64,000 nt of DNA from Megalobrama amblycephala (GCF_018812025.1 NC_063052.1:26794666-26858665); one strand, 5' to 3'; counted from the stretch's first letter, positions 49,623 to 60,802 are shown. Notes: generated by a model not told the origin, from the letters alone. Translations and numbers: made by a program.

Positions 49623-50511
49623 GACACGTCACAGGTGCCACCTGCCTAAACATTGTTGCAGACCAGGTTCATGACAATGGTGTTCCCTGGTGAAAGTCAC
49701 CTCTTTCAGCTTGGCCTGCCACACTGCACACATTGTTCAGGAATGGTTTGAGGAACATGATGAAGAATTCAAGGTGTTGCCCTGGCCTCCAGTCCAAATT
49801 CCCCAGATCTCAATCCAAATGAGCATCGGTGGGATGTGCTGGACCACAAGTTTGAACACTGGCAGCTCCACCTTGCAATCTACAGGACTTGAAGGATCTG
49901 CTGCTAATGCCTTGGTGCCAGATACTACAGGACACCTTAAGGGGTCTTTTAGAGTCCACGCTTTGGCAGCACATGGAGGACCAACAGCATATTAGGTAGC
50001 ATATCACAATGTTTTGGCTCATTGGGGTATTTTTTGTTGTTATTTATATTATCATTACTAAGGTTCATATGCATCTTCTCCCAACATGTCTGCATCTCAT
50101 GTCACAGTTTAACATATATTCTTCGGTAAAATCTTAACTGTTTTAATATTACATGCCCATTTCAGCTGAAACTCCCATTTTAACTGAGAGAAAGATTATA
50201 TGGATCTTTTATTTTGTGATCATCAAGATATACATGAAACCTTACTTTTTGCATTAATTTTAAGTTTTGTCAAATAATTTGCCTTGCCCACTAGCAATAT
50301 CAGTTTATTTATGGCAGTTGTTACTGTGGCAATAGCCTAGTTTAAACAAAAAACAGCTGATATTTAATCTTAACAACCTTTAACACTTTAGCTTTATCTT
50401 GTCCATTGATTGTACTTTTACCCTATTTCAGTTATTAGCCTACATTTAATCCGACTAAGAAGTACTAAATGAATGTAGGCTATATATCATGATAAGATTG
50501 AAAGATCTTAC

Positions 50512-50612
50512 CTTTTTCAATCTCACTTTTGATTATCCGAGGACGAGACGCTGGAAGAATTAATAGACCAAGAGTAGGACTGCCGTTTCCTTCACAGAGG
50601 TGAAATTTACTT
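50512..50612 (-). other. Noncoding leader exon 2 of IRG copy 2
   Basis: ATACAG|AAGTAAATTTCACC at the acceptor and AAAAAG|GTAAGATC at the donor; clearly alike to the copy 1 exon at 44778-44878. Confidence 0.65.
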
Positions 50613-50905
50613 CTGTATGAATAGAAGTTTGAAGTACATTCAATAAATCAAATAACTCTAATGTGAAACTTACTTGATTCGTTAAAGTATTTTTATTTGT
50701 TTGCTAAAAGAAGAAAAGTAGCTTCTCACAAATGCATTTCACAGCAGGATTTCACAGGTTTTATATACATTTAGGATACATTCGATTATCGTTTTTATTC
50801 TGTCGGCTCACATTTCTGTGTAGGCTACATGCCTAACTAGAGATTGCTGTGTCAACTAAAAATAGATATTGCAATACAGACAAGTAGGCTGCATAGAATT
50901 CTTAC

Positions 50906-51020
50906 CAAATTCTTCTCAGCAGTCAGTCCACACAGCAAGAATGCACTTATTGAAATGAAAAACTAATTGCGCAAACCTAAACTTTTCCACCGGAAAGAAA
51001 ACTGAACGACAGCAGAGCGA
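50906..51020 (-). other. Noncoding leader exon 1 of IRG copy 2
   Basis: Donor TTTG|GTAAGAATTC at 50906/50905. The upstream limit is approximate, set by the IRF-type element. Confidence 0.5.
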
Positions 51021-51044
51021 GATCCACACACACACCCAAAATAC

Positions 51045-51056
51045 TTTCACTTTCAC
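51045..51056 (-). promoter_or_regulatory. IRF/ISRE-type element of IRG copy 2
   Basis: TTTCACTTTCAC, identical to copy 1, in a shared context ('aatactttcactttcactgc'). Confidence 0.75.
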
Positions 51057-51278
51057 TGCTATAGGCTACATCGCCATAATGACAAGAGGCACGTCAATAT
51101 TTATTTGGAGTTCATTTCATTTGCTGACATCTGCGCATTATCAACATTTACTAACATAAATACAATAGCCTAAATCAGAAAGGTCGGTGTGTGTACAAAG
51201 CACGCAGAGGCGGTGTGGCAGCACGTCGCAGGAGCAGAGCAGAGGCGGCAGTGCCGAGTCTTTTGCTGCGCCGCTGAA

Positions 51279-51808
51279 TTAAAGGGATAGTTCACCTAAA
51301 AATGAAAATATGATGTTTATCTGCTTACCCTCAGGGCATCCAAGATGTAGGTGACTTTGTTTCTTCAGTAGAACACAAATGATGATTTTTTTTACTCCAA
51401 CCGTTGCAGTCTGTCAGTCGTAGGCCTATAATGCATGGGAATGGTAACAAAATCTATATGAGAGTATAAAACACTCACAGACAAATCCAAATTAAACCCT
51501 GTGGCTCGTGATGACACACTGATGTCCAAACGATTGGTTTGTGCGAGAAGCCGAAGAGTATTTACAGTGGTGTGAAAAAGTGCATGTTTGTCACACTTTA
51601 ATGTTTCAGATCATCAAACAAATTTAAATATGAATCAAAGATAACACAAGTAAACACAACATGCAGTTTTTAAATTAAGGTTTTTATTATGAAGTGAAAA
51701 CAAATTCCAAAATGTAATATATTATATTCAAAATATACAGATTTTGATCAACTTGAGGGTGAGTAAATGATGATAGAATTTTCATTTTTGGGTGAACTAT
51801 CACTTTAA
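51279..51808. repeat. TTAA-target fold-back element carrying a Tc1 terminal fragment
   Basis: TTAAAGGGATAGTTCACC at the left and GGTGAACTATCACTTTAA at the right. The interior at about 51567-51710 ('cagtggtgtgaaaaagtgca', 'aacacaagtaaacacaacat') looks like part of a Tc1 inverted repeat inserted into it. It shares its right TTAA with the next element. Confidence 0.7.
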
Positions 51809-53034
51809 AGCTGCTGTAGGGAGTTTTTAGAAAACCTTGACTTAGCCTGAAAATTTGAACAAGCACAACTCACAGGTCACTCCCCCTTGCTCTCTGCTGC
51901 GCTACAGCCCTCCCTCCACAGCTCCTCCCCCATCACAACGGAGCCTGCCGTGAACGCGCAGGCTAGTAAGGCGAATAAACAGTTATAGCACATTCACTGG
52001 TACAGACGAAACATCATCAATATGATTTACATTGACTATGGCCTGCCCATACTTTGACTACAAACTTGGTCCTCAAAACATTACGTATTTTGCAATACAT
52101 GTAATGTAACTATGTAATGACGTTGCACTATTTCTATAAGTAATAAATAGTTAGTATGATAATATAACGGTAACTAACGTTACAGTATGCAAGTAATTAT
52201 TATATCGATATGTAATGCTAAATAAGGTTTGCTAGTACATTATTTCAGCAACATGACAAGCCAGTGAATTAGTAGGTTTCAATAGTTGCTTTGCACAGCG
52301 CGTGACATTTTATCTGTATGTTATGCGGCTAGAGTTTTGACACCGAGTCAATGGGCTCCGACGAGGAATTCACACCCACAGCGACTTTGACGAGTCAACG
52401 GTCGGGGAGAAGAGGAAGCATCAGGCAGGGGACGGGCAGGCCTGTTTTGAAATTATCTTAGTTGTGTAGTTCTTAAAAAATGAAACAAATCAAGTAGGGA
52501 TACTTACTTGTCAAGCAGAAATGTGGCTAACTCTGCATCGGTTTTTAATCCTTTCAGGACACGTAGCTCCCTCCACCTCGGAAAAGCCGCTCCGATATTT
52601 ACCCTCGTTTTATTCTTTCTTTTTGGCTTTTTTATCATCGTCATCTGTCTTTTTCCGTTTACCCGTCTTTATTTTGTGAGCAGGTGCCGCTTAGGGAATT
52701 GGCAGTAGTTTTTCAGCCATAAGCAAAGCTGCGGCACACCGGTAATCTTGAATTTGAACGCCTGTATGCGCTGGCGCTGTGCATGAGAGGGGTGAGATCA
52801 GCGCGCACGCGAGCTTGATTGACACTGCTAAGACACTCCTCCTGGCTCTGATTGGTTGTTTCTCACCGAGAGCAGTGTATTTCTGCAAATGGCAATAGGA
52901 CCACTGGGAGGAGCCAGAGGAGCTTGATTTTTTCACAGATTATCTGTCTCATATTCTACTGTCAGGACATAATGACAGGTTTAACAAATATGTAAAAAAT
53001 ACATTTTTACAAAAGTTACCTACTGCAGCTTTAA
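51805..53034 (-). mobile_element. TTAA-target transposon with a degraded coding exon
   Basis: Inverted ends TTAAAGCTGCTGTAGGGAG and ...CTACTGCAGCTTTAA, with TTAA at 51805-51808 and 53031-53034. The element carries a broken minus-strand exon (52508-52720). The TTAA target and layout suggest the Kolobok or piggyBac type, not proven. Confidence 0.65.
52508..52720 (-). pseudogene. Degraded first exon of a transposon protein
   Basis: Begins MAEKLLPIP, then a stop, a lysine-rich acidic stretch (KTGKRKKTDDDDKKAKKK), a frame change, and a conserved-looking block VNIGAAFPRWRELRVLKGLK before a consensus donor GTAAGT. I recognise this block as recurring in fish transposon proteins but cannot name its domain. 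The stop and frameshift make it dead here. Confidence 0.5.
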
Positions 53035-53690
53035 AGGGGTGATGAACTGAGAAATCAAAATTTCCTTGAGCTTTTGACATATAAGAGGTCATCATACTAT
53101 AAGAATATCCTGTAAGTTTTAGAGCTGAAAACTTCCTTGTTTTATGACGTCAAAGGGCAGCAAGCACCACCTCTTCAGAAGAAAATCAACGCCTACTTCA
53201 TCCCTGCCTGTTTAGCCCCGCCCACCGATTCACGCATGACATGCAATAGAATAGGTAGCCTAAGTAACATAGGCCTATGTGGTGCTAAACCGGATCGAGC
53301 TACCAAGCAATAAACATGCCGTTGAGGATTACAATATATTGTGCAGTGCCTGGACTCGACAGTCACGCAACAACATGTAAGTAACTGTGTTAATTCTAAT
53401 GCCTGATCTGATAATGATTCATGTACAGTCAGATGTTCTTTGTCTGTGTGTCAGTAAATCAAACCCTTGACTAAACGTCAACTTGCATTGTTTCTCTTAG
53501 TAGCATGTAAATAATCTGTTATTTAACGGTGATTAAATTATATAAAGAAAGCGATTATATCAAAGAAAGCCCCCTTTGCAATCGTTGGAGCAGCGCGCTG
53601 AAGCTGTCAATCAAACAGCGCGAGTTTATCAGTGACTGACGCGCAAAACTGTTCTCAACGAATCTCTTAGTTATATCGCGTTTGCATTGT
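53031..53690. mobile_element. Left part of a third TTAA-target element
   Basis: Starts TTAAAGGGGTGATGAACTGA at the same TTAA that ends the preceding element. No right end was found; the Gypsy remnant follows within it or after it. Confidence 0.5.
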
Positions 53691-53814
53691 TAGTGAAGAT
53701 GAAAGCATTTGTTAGTGTACAGAAATTGAGTTTCAATGACGAGATCACTGCTTTTATGTGCTCAACATATGCGATCATCTACATAGTGTTCATCTCTGAA
53801 CCTGAACTTGTGGC

Positions 53815-55109
53815 TCTAATTTCTTCCACACTGAGTTCCCTTCTGGTCTCTGACTTTGACAGTGCTTGTTCCATATGCTCAGAAATGGTGGCTCTTCGTG
53901 AACAGATTAGCCGTGGCTGGCCTCCATCTATACAGGCTGTTGCCCAGAATCTAATGCCTTACTGCAAAATTAGGGATGAACTCTCAGTGCAGGGTCATTA
54001 CATCTTCAGTGGTTCCAGATTAGTGGTGCCTGTCACATTGCATCATACACTGATCACCCTGGCCCATGGAAACCACCAGGGGACTGTACGCACTAAACAG
54101 CGACTGCGTTACCTTTACTGGTGGCCTTGTGTGGACTCTCAGGTTCAGACCTGTATATCTGCCTGTGCCCCTTGTCAGTCTAATGACAATAGCTCACACT
54201 CATCCAGCGCCTCTACAACCTGTTCCACTTCCTGATGGTCCCTGGAAGAAATTAGGCCTTGATATTGTTGGGCCATTCGAGACTGCCATTCCTGCTTGTT
54301 GGTATGCTGTGACATTGACTGACTACTATTCAAAGTGGCCTGAACTTGTCTTTTGCCCATCCGCCACAACTGACGGTGTCATAGATTTTCTGACCACCGT
54401 TTTCATTCGTCATGGAAATCCAGAAAGCATTCTCACTTATAACGGGATGCAGTTCACATCAGCTGCCTTTGCTGAATTTCTTAAGATCCAGGGTATACAT
54501 AAGACATCTGTGTACTACCCTGCAGCCATTGGAGCTATTGAGAGGTTCCATCATTCTCTGAAGGGCTGCATACAGACAGCCATCCTGCAGTCACAGCCTT
54601 GGAAGGAAGCTGTGACCAACTGGCTTCAAGTGTATCGTACGACACCTCATGCCACTACCTCAACCTCACCTTATGAACTGCTCTATGGATGTAAAATGCG
54701 AACCAGACTGGACAATTTGCCCATTGCTCCTATGTTGAATTCATCTGTCCATGACGCTGTAGAAAGGAAACAATTCGAAAGGAAACAATCCAAAATGAAA
54801 CAGTACACTAACATTAAGTGGTATGCACATACCCCATCTTTTGCTCAAGGGGAGAGAGTGAGGGTCAGAATTCCTTGCTTAGTCCCTAAAGCACACTCCA
54901 GATTCTCTGCTCCGTTAACAGTGGAAAAGCGTGTGAGTCCAAACACCTTTCTGCTAAGTGATGGGAAGAGATGGAATGTCACACACTTGGCTCGCTCTCA
55001 TTCTGCACCCGTAAGTGGAGGTCAAATTGATACACCAACTTGCACACAAATTTGGGTTAAGAACAGTTTTTTTTTAGTTGAACCAAGCTATAAAAGAAAT
55101 GTACTTTAA
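53815..55109 (+). pseudogene. Gypsy (Ty3) retrotransposon integrase remnant
   Basis: Two overlapping frames encode first the zinc-binding HHCC part (HGNHQGTVRTKQRLRYLYWW ... CAPCQ) and then, after a frameshift near 54190-54235, the integrase core (LDIVGPF, TDYYSKWPE). The second catalytic aspartate is tyrosine (TYNGMQFTS), while the third acidic residue remains (GAIERFH). Everything upstream of integrase (gag, protease, RT, RNase H) is missing, so it is 5'-truncated and inactive. The 3' LTR follows. Confidence 0.85.
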
Positions 55110-55259
55110 AAAGTGTTCTGAGTTTCATGAATGTGAAGACTTTTGACTGCCATATGTTAGTTATTCTTTTGTAACTACAGTTGCAGCCTTTATTGCAATA
55201 ATTTCATAATACGAAAAGTGTTCAGTTACTGAAGTAGTGTTCTTAACAGAGAGGGAAGA

Positions 55260-55452
55260 TGTTGTGTTCTGTGAATCATTGTGATACTGAGTATGGTCGC
55301 TAGAGGGCAGTAAAAACTTAATAAGAAACCTAGAGAGGCGATGAAGAAATTGAGTTGTTGATTTGCTATGGTGATGTTACTGATGCTTCCTATATTAAAG
55401 ACAACCGTTTGGAGTTAGCTTTTGTTTTCATTCTTTTTTACATCTCACAACA
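55260..55452 (+). repeat. Probable 3' LTR of the Gypsy remnant
   Basis: Starts TGTTGTG and ends CACAACA (perfect inverted ends, TG...CA rule). The purine tract GAGAGGGAAGA comes directly before it, as expected for a polypurine tract, and an ATTAAA-like signal lies inside. No 5' partner exists in the window. Confidence 0.65.
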
Positions 55453-55667
55453 TCACACCCCCCAGGAAACATGACTAAATAAAATCTTATAATTTTCTTA
55501 TATAGAAAATCCATCTTGATGTAAGAATTTTTATATATTTGTACAAAAAAAAACTGCATTAGAAAAGCATTTTTGCAGCATGAACGAATGAATTAACTAT
55601 TTTTACATTAATTAACATTACTTGAACTTTAAAAAGGGAGACGAGACGAAAGAAACTCTGGGTTTAC

Positions 55668-56819
55668 TAGGGGTGTAACGATACGCTCAGGTCACGATAC
55701 GGTACGTATCTCGATACAGAGTTCACGATACGATACGTATCACGATATTTTGAACAAAATGAAACTGAAATTCAAACAAGATTTATTAAAAAAACATGAA
55801 CAAATTTCAATAATTTTCCTTGTTGTACATACAAGATCACATTTCAATAAAATAAATAAATATAAAATTTTAATAAAAACCTTCTGTATTCAAATTAACA
55901 GTTGAATAGGGCTGTCTGTCACTGAAAAAAAATGTTAAATTCAACATGAACTTAGAATTATGAATAGGGGCCGTTCACATATCGCGTCTAAAAACGCGTG
56001 GAAGGCGTGGCCGCACTGCTTCTCCTTCTTTCCAAAGCGCTTGCGCTCCCGTGGCGTCGGTCGTTGCTATGCAACCATGAACTGAGCTCTCCAAGAGGAT
56101 CAGGATGTTTCTGCAAAGGATAAATGATTTCTAGCCCTTGCATTAGTTTTACTACGAGATATATTGATGGAGATAAGATATAAAAACCACCATGAACAGC
56201 TATGATCAGCTGTTCGGCTGAGCTTTTGATGTTTTGTTACGGAAAGGCCATAGCTGATCGGTTGATTCTTGTCACACGGCCTGCGGTGCGCTTGTGGCAT
56301 TCTGAGAAGTTGAGAATTGCATGCGCGTCGCGACCGCGTTGATCCCATTATGAGCTCGCCTGCCGCCCGGCTACATTTGAAAATAATAACTGACTTGCAC
56401 GCGGAAAAGACGCAATATGTGAACGGCCCCTAACTTAAAGCAAAGCATCGCAAGCGTCTTTTGCTTTTCTGTGAGCACAGCTGTTGCTGTGCACTGCGGT
56501 GAAAGAAAGCCACGACTTTTCTCACGTGACCATGCAAGAGACTGACATGAGAAACGTTTAAACCTGCTTGCAAGATTCAATGTATGCCCGAAACACTTAC
56601 TGAACTAGAGAGCTGATTGAGACACACCATCTACGATAAATCGTTACACCCCTAATACTTATAGTAATTTAAAAATGTGGTAGCATTGGATCTGGACAGG
56701 AAGGATAACTTGGGAGTTGGAAGGGGTGTGTCGCGATTCTGCCTTCTCACATCGCGATACAGGTTCGTGGACCTGCGTATCGCGATTTCGGTTTCATATC
56801 GCATATCGTTACAGCCCTA
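55668..56819. mobile_element. hAT element with perfect 8-bp TSD and nested MITE
   Basis: Ends TAGGGGTGTAACGATACG and ...CGTTACAGCCCTA with 'cgatacg' repeats near both. GGGTTTAC flanks it at 55660-55667 and 56820-56827. An extra inverted terminal sequence (CGTTACACCCCTA, near 56642-56655) lies inside, so two related elements may have fused. Another MITE is nested at 55965-56432. Confidence 0.85.
55965..56432. mobile_element. MITE nested in the hAT element
   Basis: TAGGGGCCGTTCACATATCG at the left; inverse at the right (CAATATGTGAACGGCCCCTA). No coding capacity. Confidence 0.7.
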
Positions 56820-56866
56820 GGGTTTACCGAAGAAACCTGCTCGCGACCAGGTTAGGTTCACAGAGT

Positions 56867-57168
56867 AAAGGCGTGTTCACGTGGCCTCGTAATTCCTGTA
56901 GTTACAAGATTCTAGCTTGTAAAAAGCATTCACGTCCTCGTAGAGCTCGTAATTACAGCTTGTAAGCTGGGAGTTTTCCGAAAGCTCCCAGATGTACCAC
57001 GTGGCCGCTGTACCACCTGACCGCTGTAGATTGATTTATTAGGCGTTGATAGTGGTGCCATCCCAGTCCAAGGACCAAAAGGACGTGAACAGCTCCGAAT
57101 ATAACGTCACGTGTTGTCATTTCAAGATTCCAGTAAATACGAGGTGACGTGAATGCATCTTAAGTTAC
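56867..57168. repeat. Inverted-repeat MITE
   Basis: Left 'ttcacgtggcctcgtaattc' is matched by an inverse near 57145-57165 ('gaggtgacgtgaatgc'). Several 'cacgtgg' and 'gacgtga' blocks occur inside. Confidence 0.5.
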
Positions 57169-57193
57169 CATGGTAGCCCCTGCCCCTTTGATC

Positions 57194-57208
57194 GTGAAAG
57201 TGAAAGTG
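57194..57208 (+). promoter_or_regulatory. Isolated ISRE-like motif
   Basis: GTGAAAGTGAAAGTG on the plus strand, opposite in orientation to the IRG promoters. A GC-rich stretch follows (57,208-57,300). No gene on the plus strand downstream is recognised. Confidence 0.3.
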
Positions 57209-57299
57209 CCTGCGGTCGCATTGCGGTGCCCCCGCGTTCCCATTTCTCCAACCCCGGAACGCGATTTCCACCGCGGGAGAACATACTCCGAGTTCTAAC

Positions 57300-58399
57300 T
57301 TAACCTCCTTTCTGAAATGGGCCCCTGATCCCTAGAGGGCAACTAGAATAGGTCTGTCTTTCTTCGACAACACAAGCTACACAAATTATGGTCATGTCAG
57401 GCCAAAGATAATTTGGGACAATTTTAAAGATATTTATATTAAATTATAATTGTTTTATTCATTTATCTAACAGTGTGACAGTGTGACAAGACTGTATCCG
57501 TGTGTAGCCTATTCTGTATCTGCATGCATGCAAATTAAATATTTGCAAAGTTTCTGATTTTTATCTTGGGCTTATGACCAAAACAACTAGTTCATTACTT
57601 GCCTTTCACCTATACATGCAGGACAGAATTTAGCTTTATGGCTGCTTGGATGCAAAGGTTTTAATGTCTTGCTGAAAGATCTCATTTCAAACCTTTTAGA
57701 TTGCATGACTGAAACAGATCTAATTTAACTGGAATAGATATAGGTCTATTATGTAATTATGGAAACAAAACAGCAAACGAAGAAAACTTATGAACATCAC
57801 AATATGTGTATTTCCTTTTCTATATATGCAGTACATCTACACTTCTCACTACATTGTAGAATGTGTATCCTGTAAATGCAAATAAACATCAAAATACAGC
57901 GAGGGGGAAAATAAAATGATCAATAAGTTAACATATGTTTTATACATTGCTTTAACTCAAAATGTATAATTTATAAAATTGAAAATTGCTTAAGATTCAA
58001 CTCTTAAAGTCAGTTTAATGTAATTTAAGTTGAAATTACATAAACATTCAAGTAGTTTGTGCTTAAATTTAAGGCAGCAACTTTTCGCCCGCCAGTGTAA
58101 TCAAAAAGAAGAGACAATGTAACAGCACGCATGGCACAATACCGGAAAATAAATTTATGAAACAGAGGGACTTAAATCCACAAGGATAATGAACTCAAAT
58201 ATAAATCAGGTGTGCTAATTAATCAAATGATAAATTACCATGACAACTAAGGAGCACACAAACAAAGGAAACGGGAAACAAAGATGAGCAAATTAAAAGT
58301 CCATGAAAACAAAAACAAATTAGACCAAGCATAAGTGAGAATTAAAGAGCTAAATAAATAGGTTAAAGTAAAGATAAATAGGCTTAAGTAATTCATCTA
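57300..58399. other. AT-rich spacer, no gene seen
   Basis: Between the GC-rich patch and the solo LTR. No coding exon, RNA gene or clear repeat. Confidence 0.4.
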
Positions 58400-58859
58400 T
58401 GTCACAGACCAGAAGGCAACAGACAGGCAACTTGAATATAAACAGTTTATTGACAAGCTGGGTGGGACAACAGGATCGTGAAGTGGCAGAGGTGAGTATA
58501 GCAGTTCAAGGTTATCAGAGGATGACTTAGAAGAAGTGTAACAAGTGTTTCTTGGCAGCTGCTGACAGGCTGGCTTGGATGAATACACAAAGGGCTGGGA
58601 GCAGATGACAGAACACAGGATCCTAGGCAGCAGGTAAGTTCACAGGTGAGTCATCTGTTCATATGTGTAGACAAGACCAGACAAGTGGAGTGAGGATGGT
58701 GACTGCTGATATAGGGTGAGTTGATGAGTGGTAACGAGGGTTTGCAGGTGCGGGTAATTGTGGAGCGTGTATAGGTAATAACTGACTGAGTGCAGGCATG
58801 GAACCGGAGGGATGCTGGGAAATGTAGTGTAGATAGTGACTGGGCTGGTGACTGTGACA
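58400..58859 (-). repeat. Solo LTR-like element
   Basis: Begins TGTCACAG and ends CTGTGACA, perfectly inverted ends of a 460-bp unit. On the minus strand it has AATAAA (within the inverse of 'cagtttattgacaagc'), suggesting minus orientation. No partner LTR or internal region is present, and flanking 5-mers do not match, so the duplication has decayed. Several stop-poor minus frames inside it are not genes. Confidence 0.5.
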
Positions 58860-59135
58860 AATGCCTTGTCCAAATAACCACACTTGCGGTCTTGGCCACT
58901 TGAGAGCTCGTGTACGCAACAGGAAGTAAGTGCGCAAGACTGTCCCATGTCTTAAAAATGCCCAAGTGCAGTGCCCTTGATGCACACTAAATCCACACTA
59001 TCTTGAATACCGCTTCTGAGTGGTATTTGAGGCTAAGCGTATCCCATCATGCATTATGTTCGGGAACTCACATGCCCCGAAATCTGCCTTTAAACTAACC
59101 TTTAGTTTGTTGATAACTTTTAAACAAACACACAC

Positions 59136-59179
<44 letters not shown>
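59136..59179. repeat. (AAT)n microsatellite
   Basis: About 14 units of a trinucleotide repeat. Confidence 0.95.
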
Positions 59180-59181
<2 letters not shown>

Positions 59182-59430
59182 TCAAAGGAATGCCAAAATC
59201 TAACCCTACCCCCATCCAAAGCAACAACATCCCAGCAGTGAAAAACCATGAATTTAGAAGCTATATTGGTTTATGTTATATTGATTTTAAAATAACAATC
59301 AATATAACATAAATACTATTATATTTATGAACAGTTATTTTCTTTCCAAAAGAATGAACTCGTAAGAATGCAGAATATTACAAACTTTGCAACCACTGGT
59401 TAAATATGCTGCTACATTAAATCTGTCTGT

Positions 59431-60802
59431 TTACACTTCAGTCTCCAGTAAAGCCAATAGCACATTCCTGGCATCTTCTGCTATGTCATTCAGAGCTCTC
59501 TTCAGCATTGTTGATACAGCCCAATAGGACATTGCTCCTGCCGCTGCAGAGCCTAAAAGGGGCACAAACCTAAGAACAGACTCAACAGCATCTTCTGTTA
59601 CCAGAAAGGTTGTGTCTTTTAGTATAGTTAAGATTGAACCTGTGCATATTCCTTTATGCCAAACTGATTTCATCAGACTCTCTACAGTCTCTATGCTCTT
59701 TCCAGACCTTTCACAGAGCTTCTCCAAAGATTGCTTATCAAGACCAAAGACGTTGCAGTACTTCTCTATCTCAGTTGCTATTATGGCTAAATCCACAACA
59801 ATTGAAAGACCAGGTACAGGAATTGCAGCCACACAAGCAGACAGGAAGGCTACTCCTGCAATATTTTCTTCGAGAGCATTCTTTTTTTTCTCATTAATCT
59901 CGTGTGTGATATTCGGCACAGCCAACAGCAGCACACGTCTCTTATGCTGTGGAAGCTCTTTCTCCATCCTTTCCTGCAGCTGATTTAAATCATACTTGCC
60001 GAGCTCCCAACCAGAGATCAGGAACACGACAGGATCCTCTATACCGATCTTTTTCAGACCTACAAAAAGGTATAAAATAAAGGTATTATGAATGATGTAA
60101 GGATAATTGTATTATTCATGAACAATATTTATCATTAATTCTATGATCATGCATGTTAATATCAGTTTTACCAAAAGATATATCCACAATAAAGTGTGTT
60201 TGCCAAAACATTGTCATGTCACTAACTGAATAAACAAACCATTTTCACAGTCCTCCCGTATGGTGTCCAGTGTCTTTTTCTGGTCAAAGTTTTTCTTTCT
60301 CTTTTCAGCTTCAATGCTCAAGTCCATTTTGGAACGAATAAAATAAAACTTTTTCCCCATTCTCTTGATCTCTTTGGCCAGTTGAGTGTGGCTTTCTCTG
60401 AACCGATCTGAAGCAATGATGATGAAAAAAATCATAGCGTTCAAACTCAATTAGCTCAAGATACTTTTGGGCTTGGAAGTTTGGTGTTCCAATGCCAGGA
60501 AGATCCCACACTTTCACATTGTTGTATTGTGGGTGAAGGTAAACCTCAGGTTCTGTAGTGGTTTCCACTACACCTGTTTTGGCAGAGCCTTCGTCTTCAT
60601 CCCCTAAACCCCTGAATGCATTGACAAACGTGGACTTTCCAGAACCTTACTCTCCCGTCACACCTATGTTAAGTTCTACAAGATCTTGCTGTTTGAGGTA
60701 TTCTTTGATTGTGTTTGTTGCTGATGGAATATCTTGAGTAGAAATCATTTCTTGAAGCTTTATCAGCTCATCTGTTATGTTTAAGTAATTGACAGATGAC
60801 AT
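59431..60802 (-). pseudogene. Immunity-related GTPase (IRG), copy 3, broken
   Basis: Same two-exon layout (60240-60802 and 59431-60059) as copies 1 and 2. The start MSSVNYLNITDE differs from the MxTFEDYCIITQ of the others. The P-loop has a stop: the TCA serine codon of GESGSG is TAA (about 60648). A further base is inserted in the A-run near 60424-60430 (seven A against six), which shifts the frame in FERYDFF/IIIASD. The C-terminal exon is fully open (198 codons from its first Met) and well kept. It is the most diverged copy. As read it cannot give a full protein, unless the stop is a sequencing error; the downstream part could still be made from a later start. Confidence 0.85.

Larger units (their letters stand above)
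48252..50028 (+). mobile_element. Mariner-like remnant with a nested THAP-bearing element
   Basis: The left end (TTGATGAGCCAAAACACTGA) and right end (TGTTTTGGCTCATTGG) are inverted. Near 49690-49860 a worn transposase tail reads WFEEHDEEFKVLPWPP, followed by the broken equivalent of a SPDLNP...HLWDVL string, as in Tc1/mariner DDE enzymes. An inner element with 'aaacactggg' and 'actacccaa' motifs at both ends spans about 48327-49535. The whole lies in the leader intron of IRG copy 2. Confidence 0.55.

Noticed and set aside
53687..53815. N-terminal part of the open frame running into the Gypsy integrase
   Set aside because: This part belongs to a different repeat (the TTAA element from 53031), so I do not treat it as a true protein start.
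58640..58985. Three overlapping minus-strand frames of about 100 codons
   Set aside because: They overlap each other in all frames inside a solo LTR-like unit; no domain or start context supports them.
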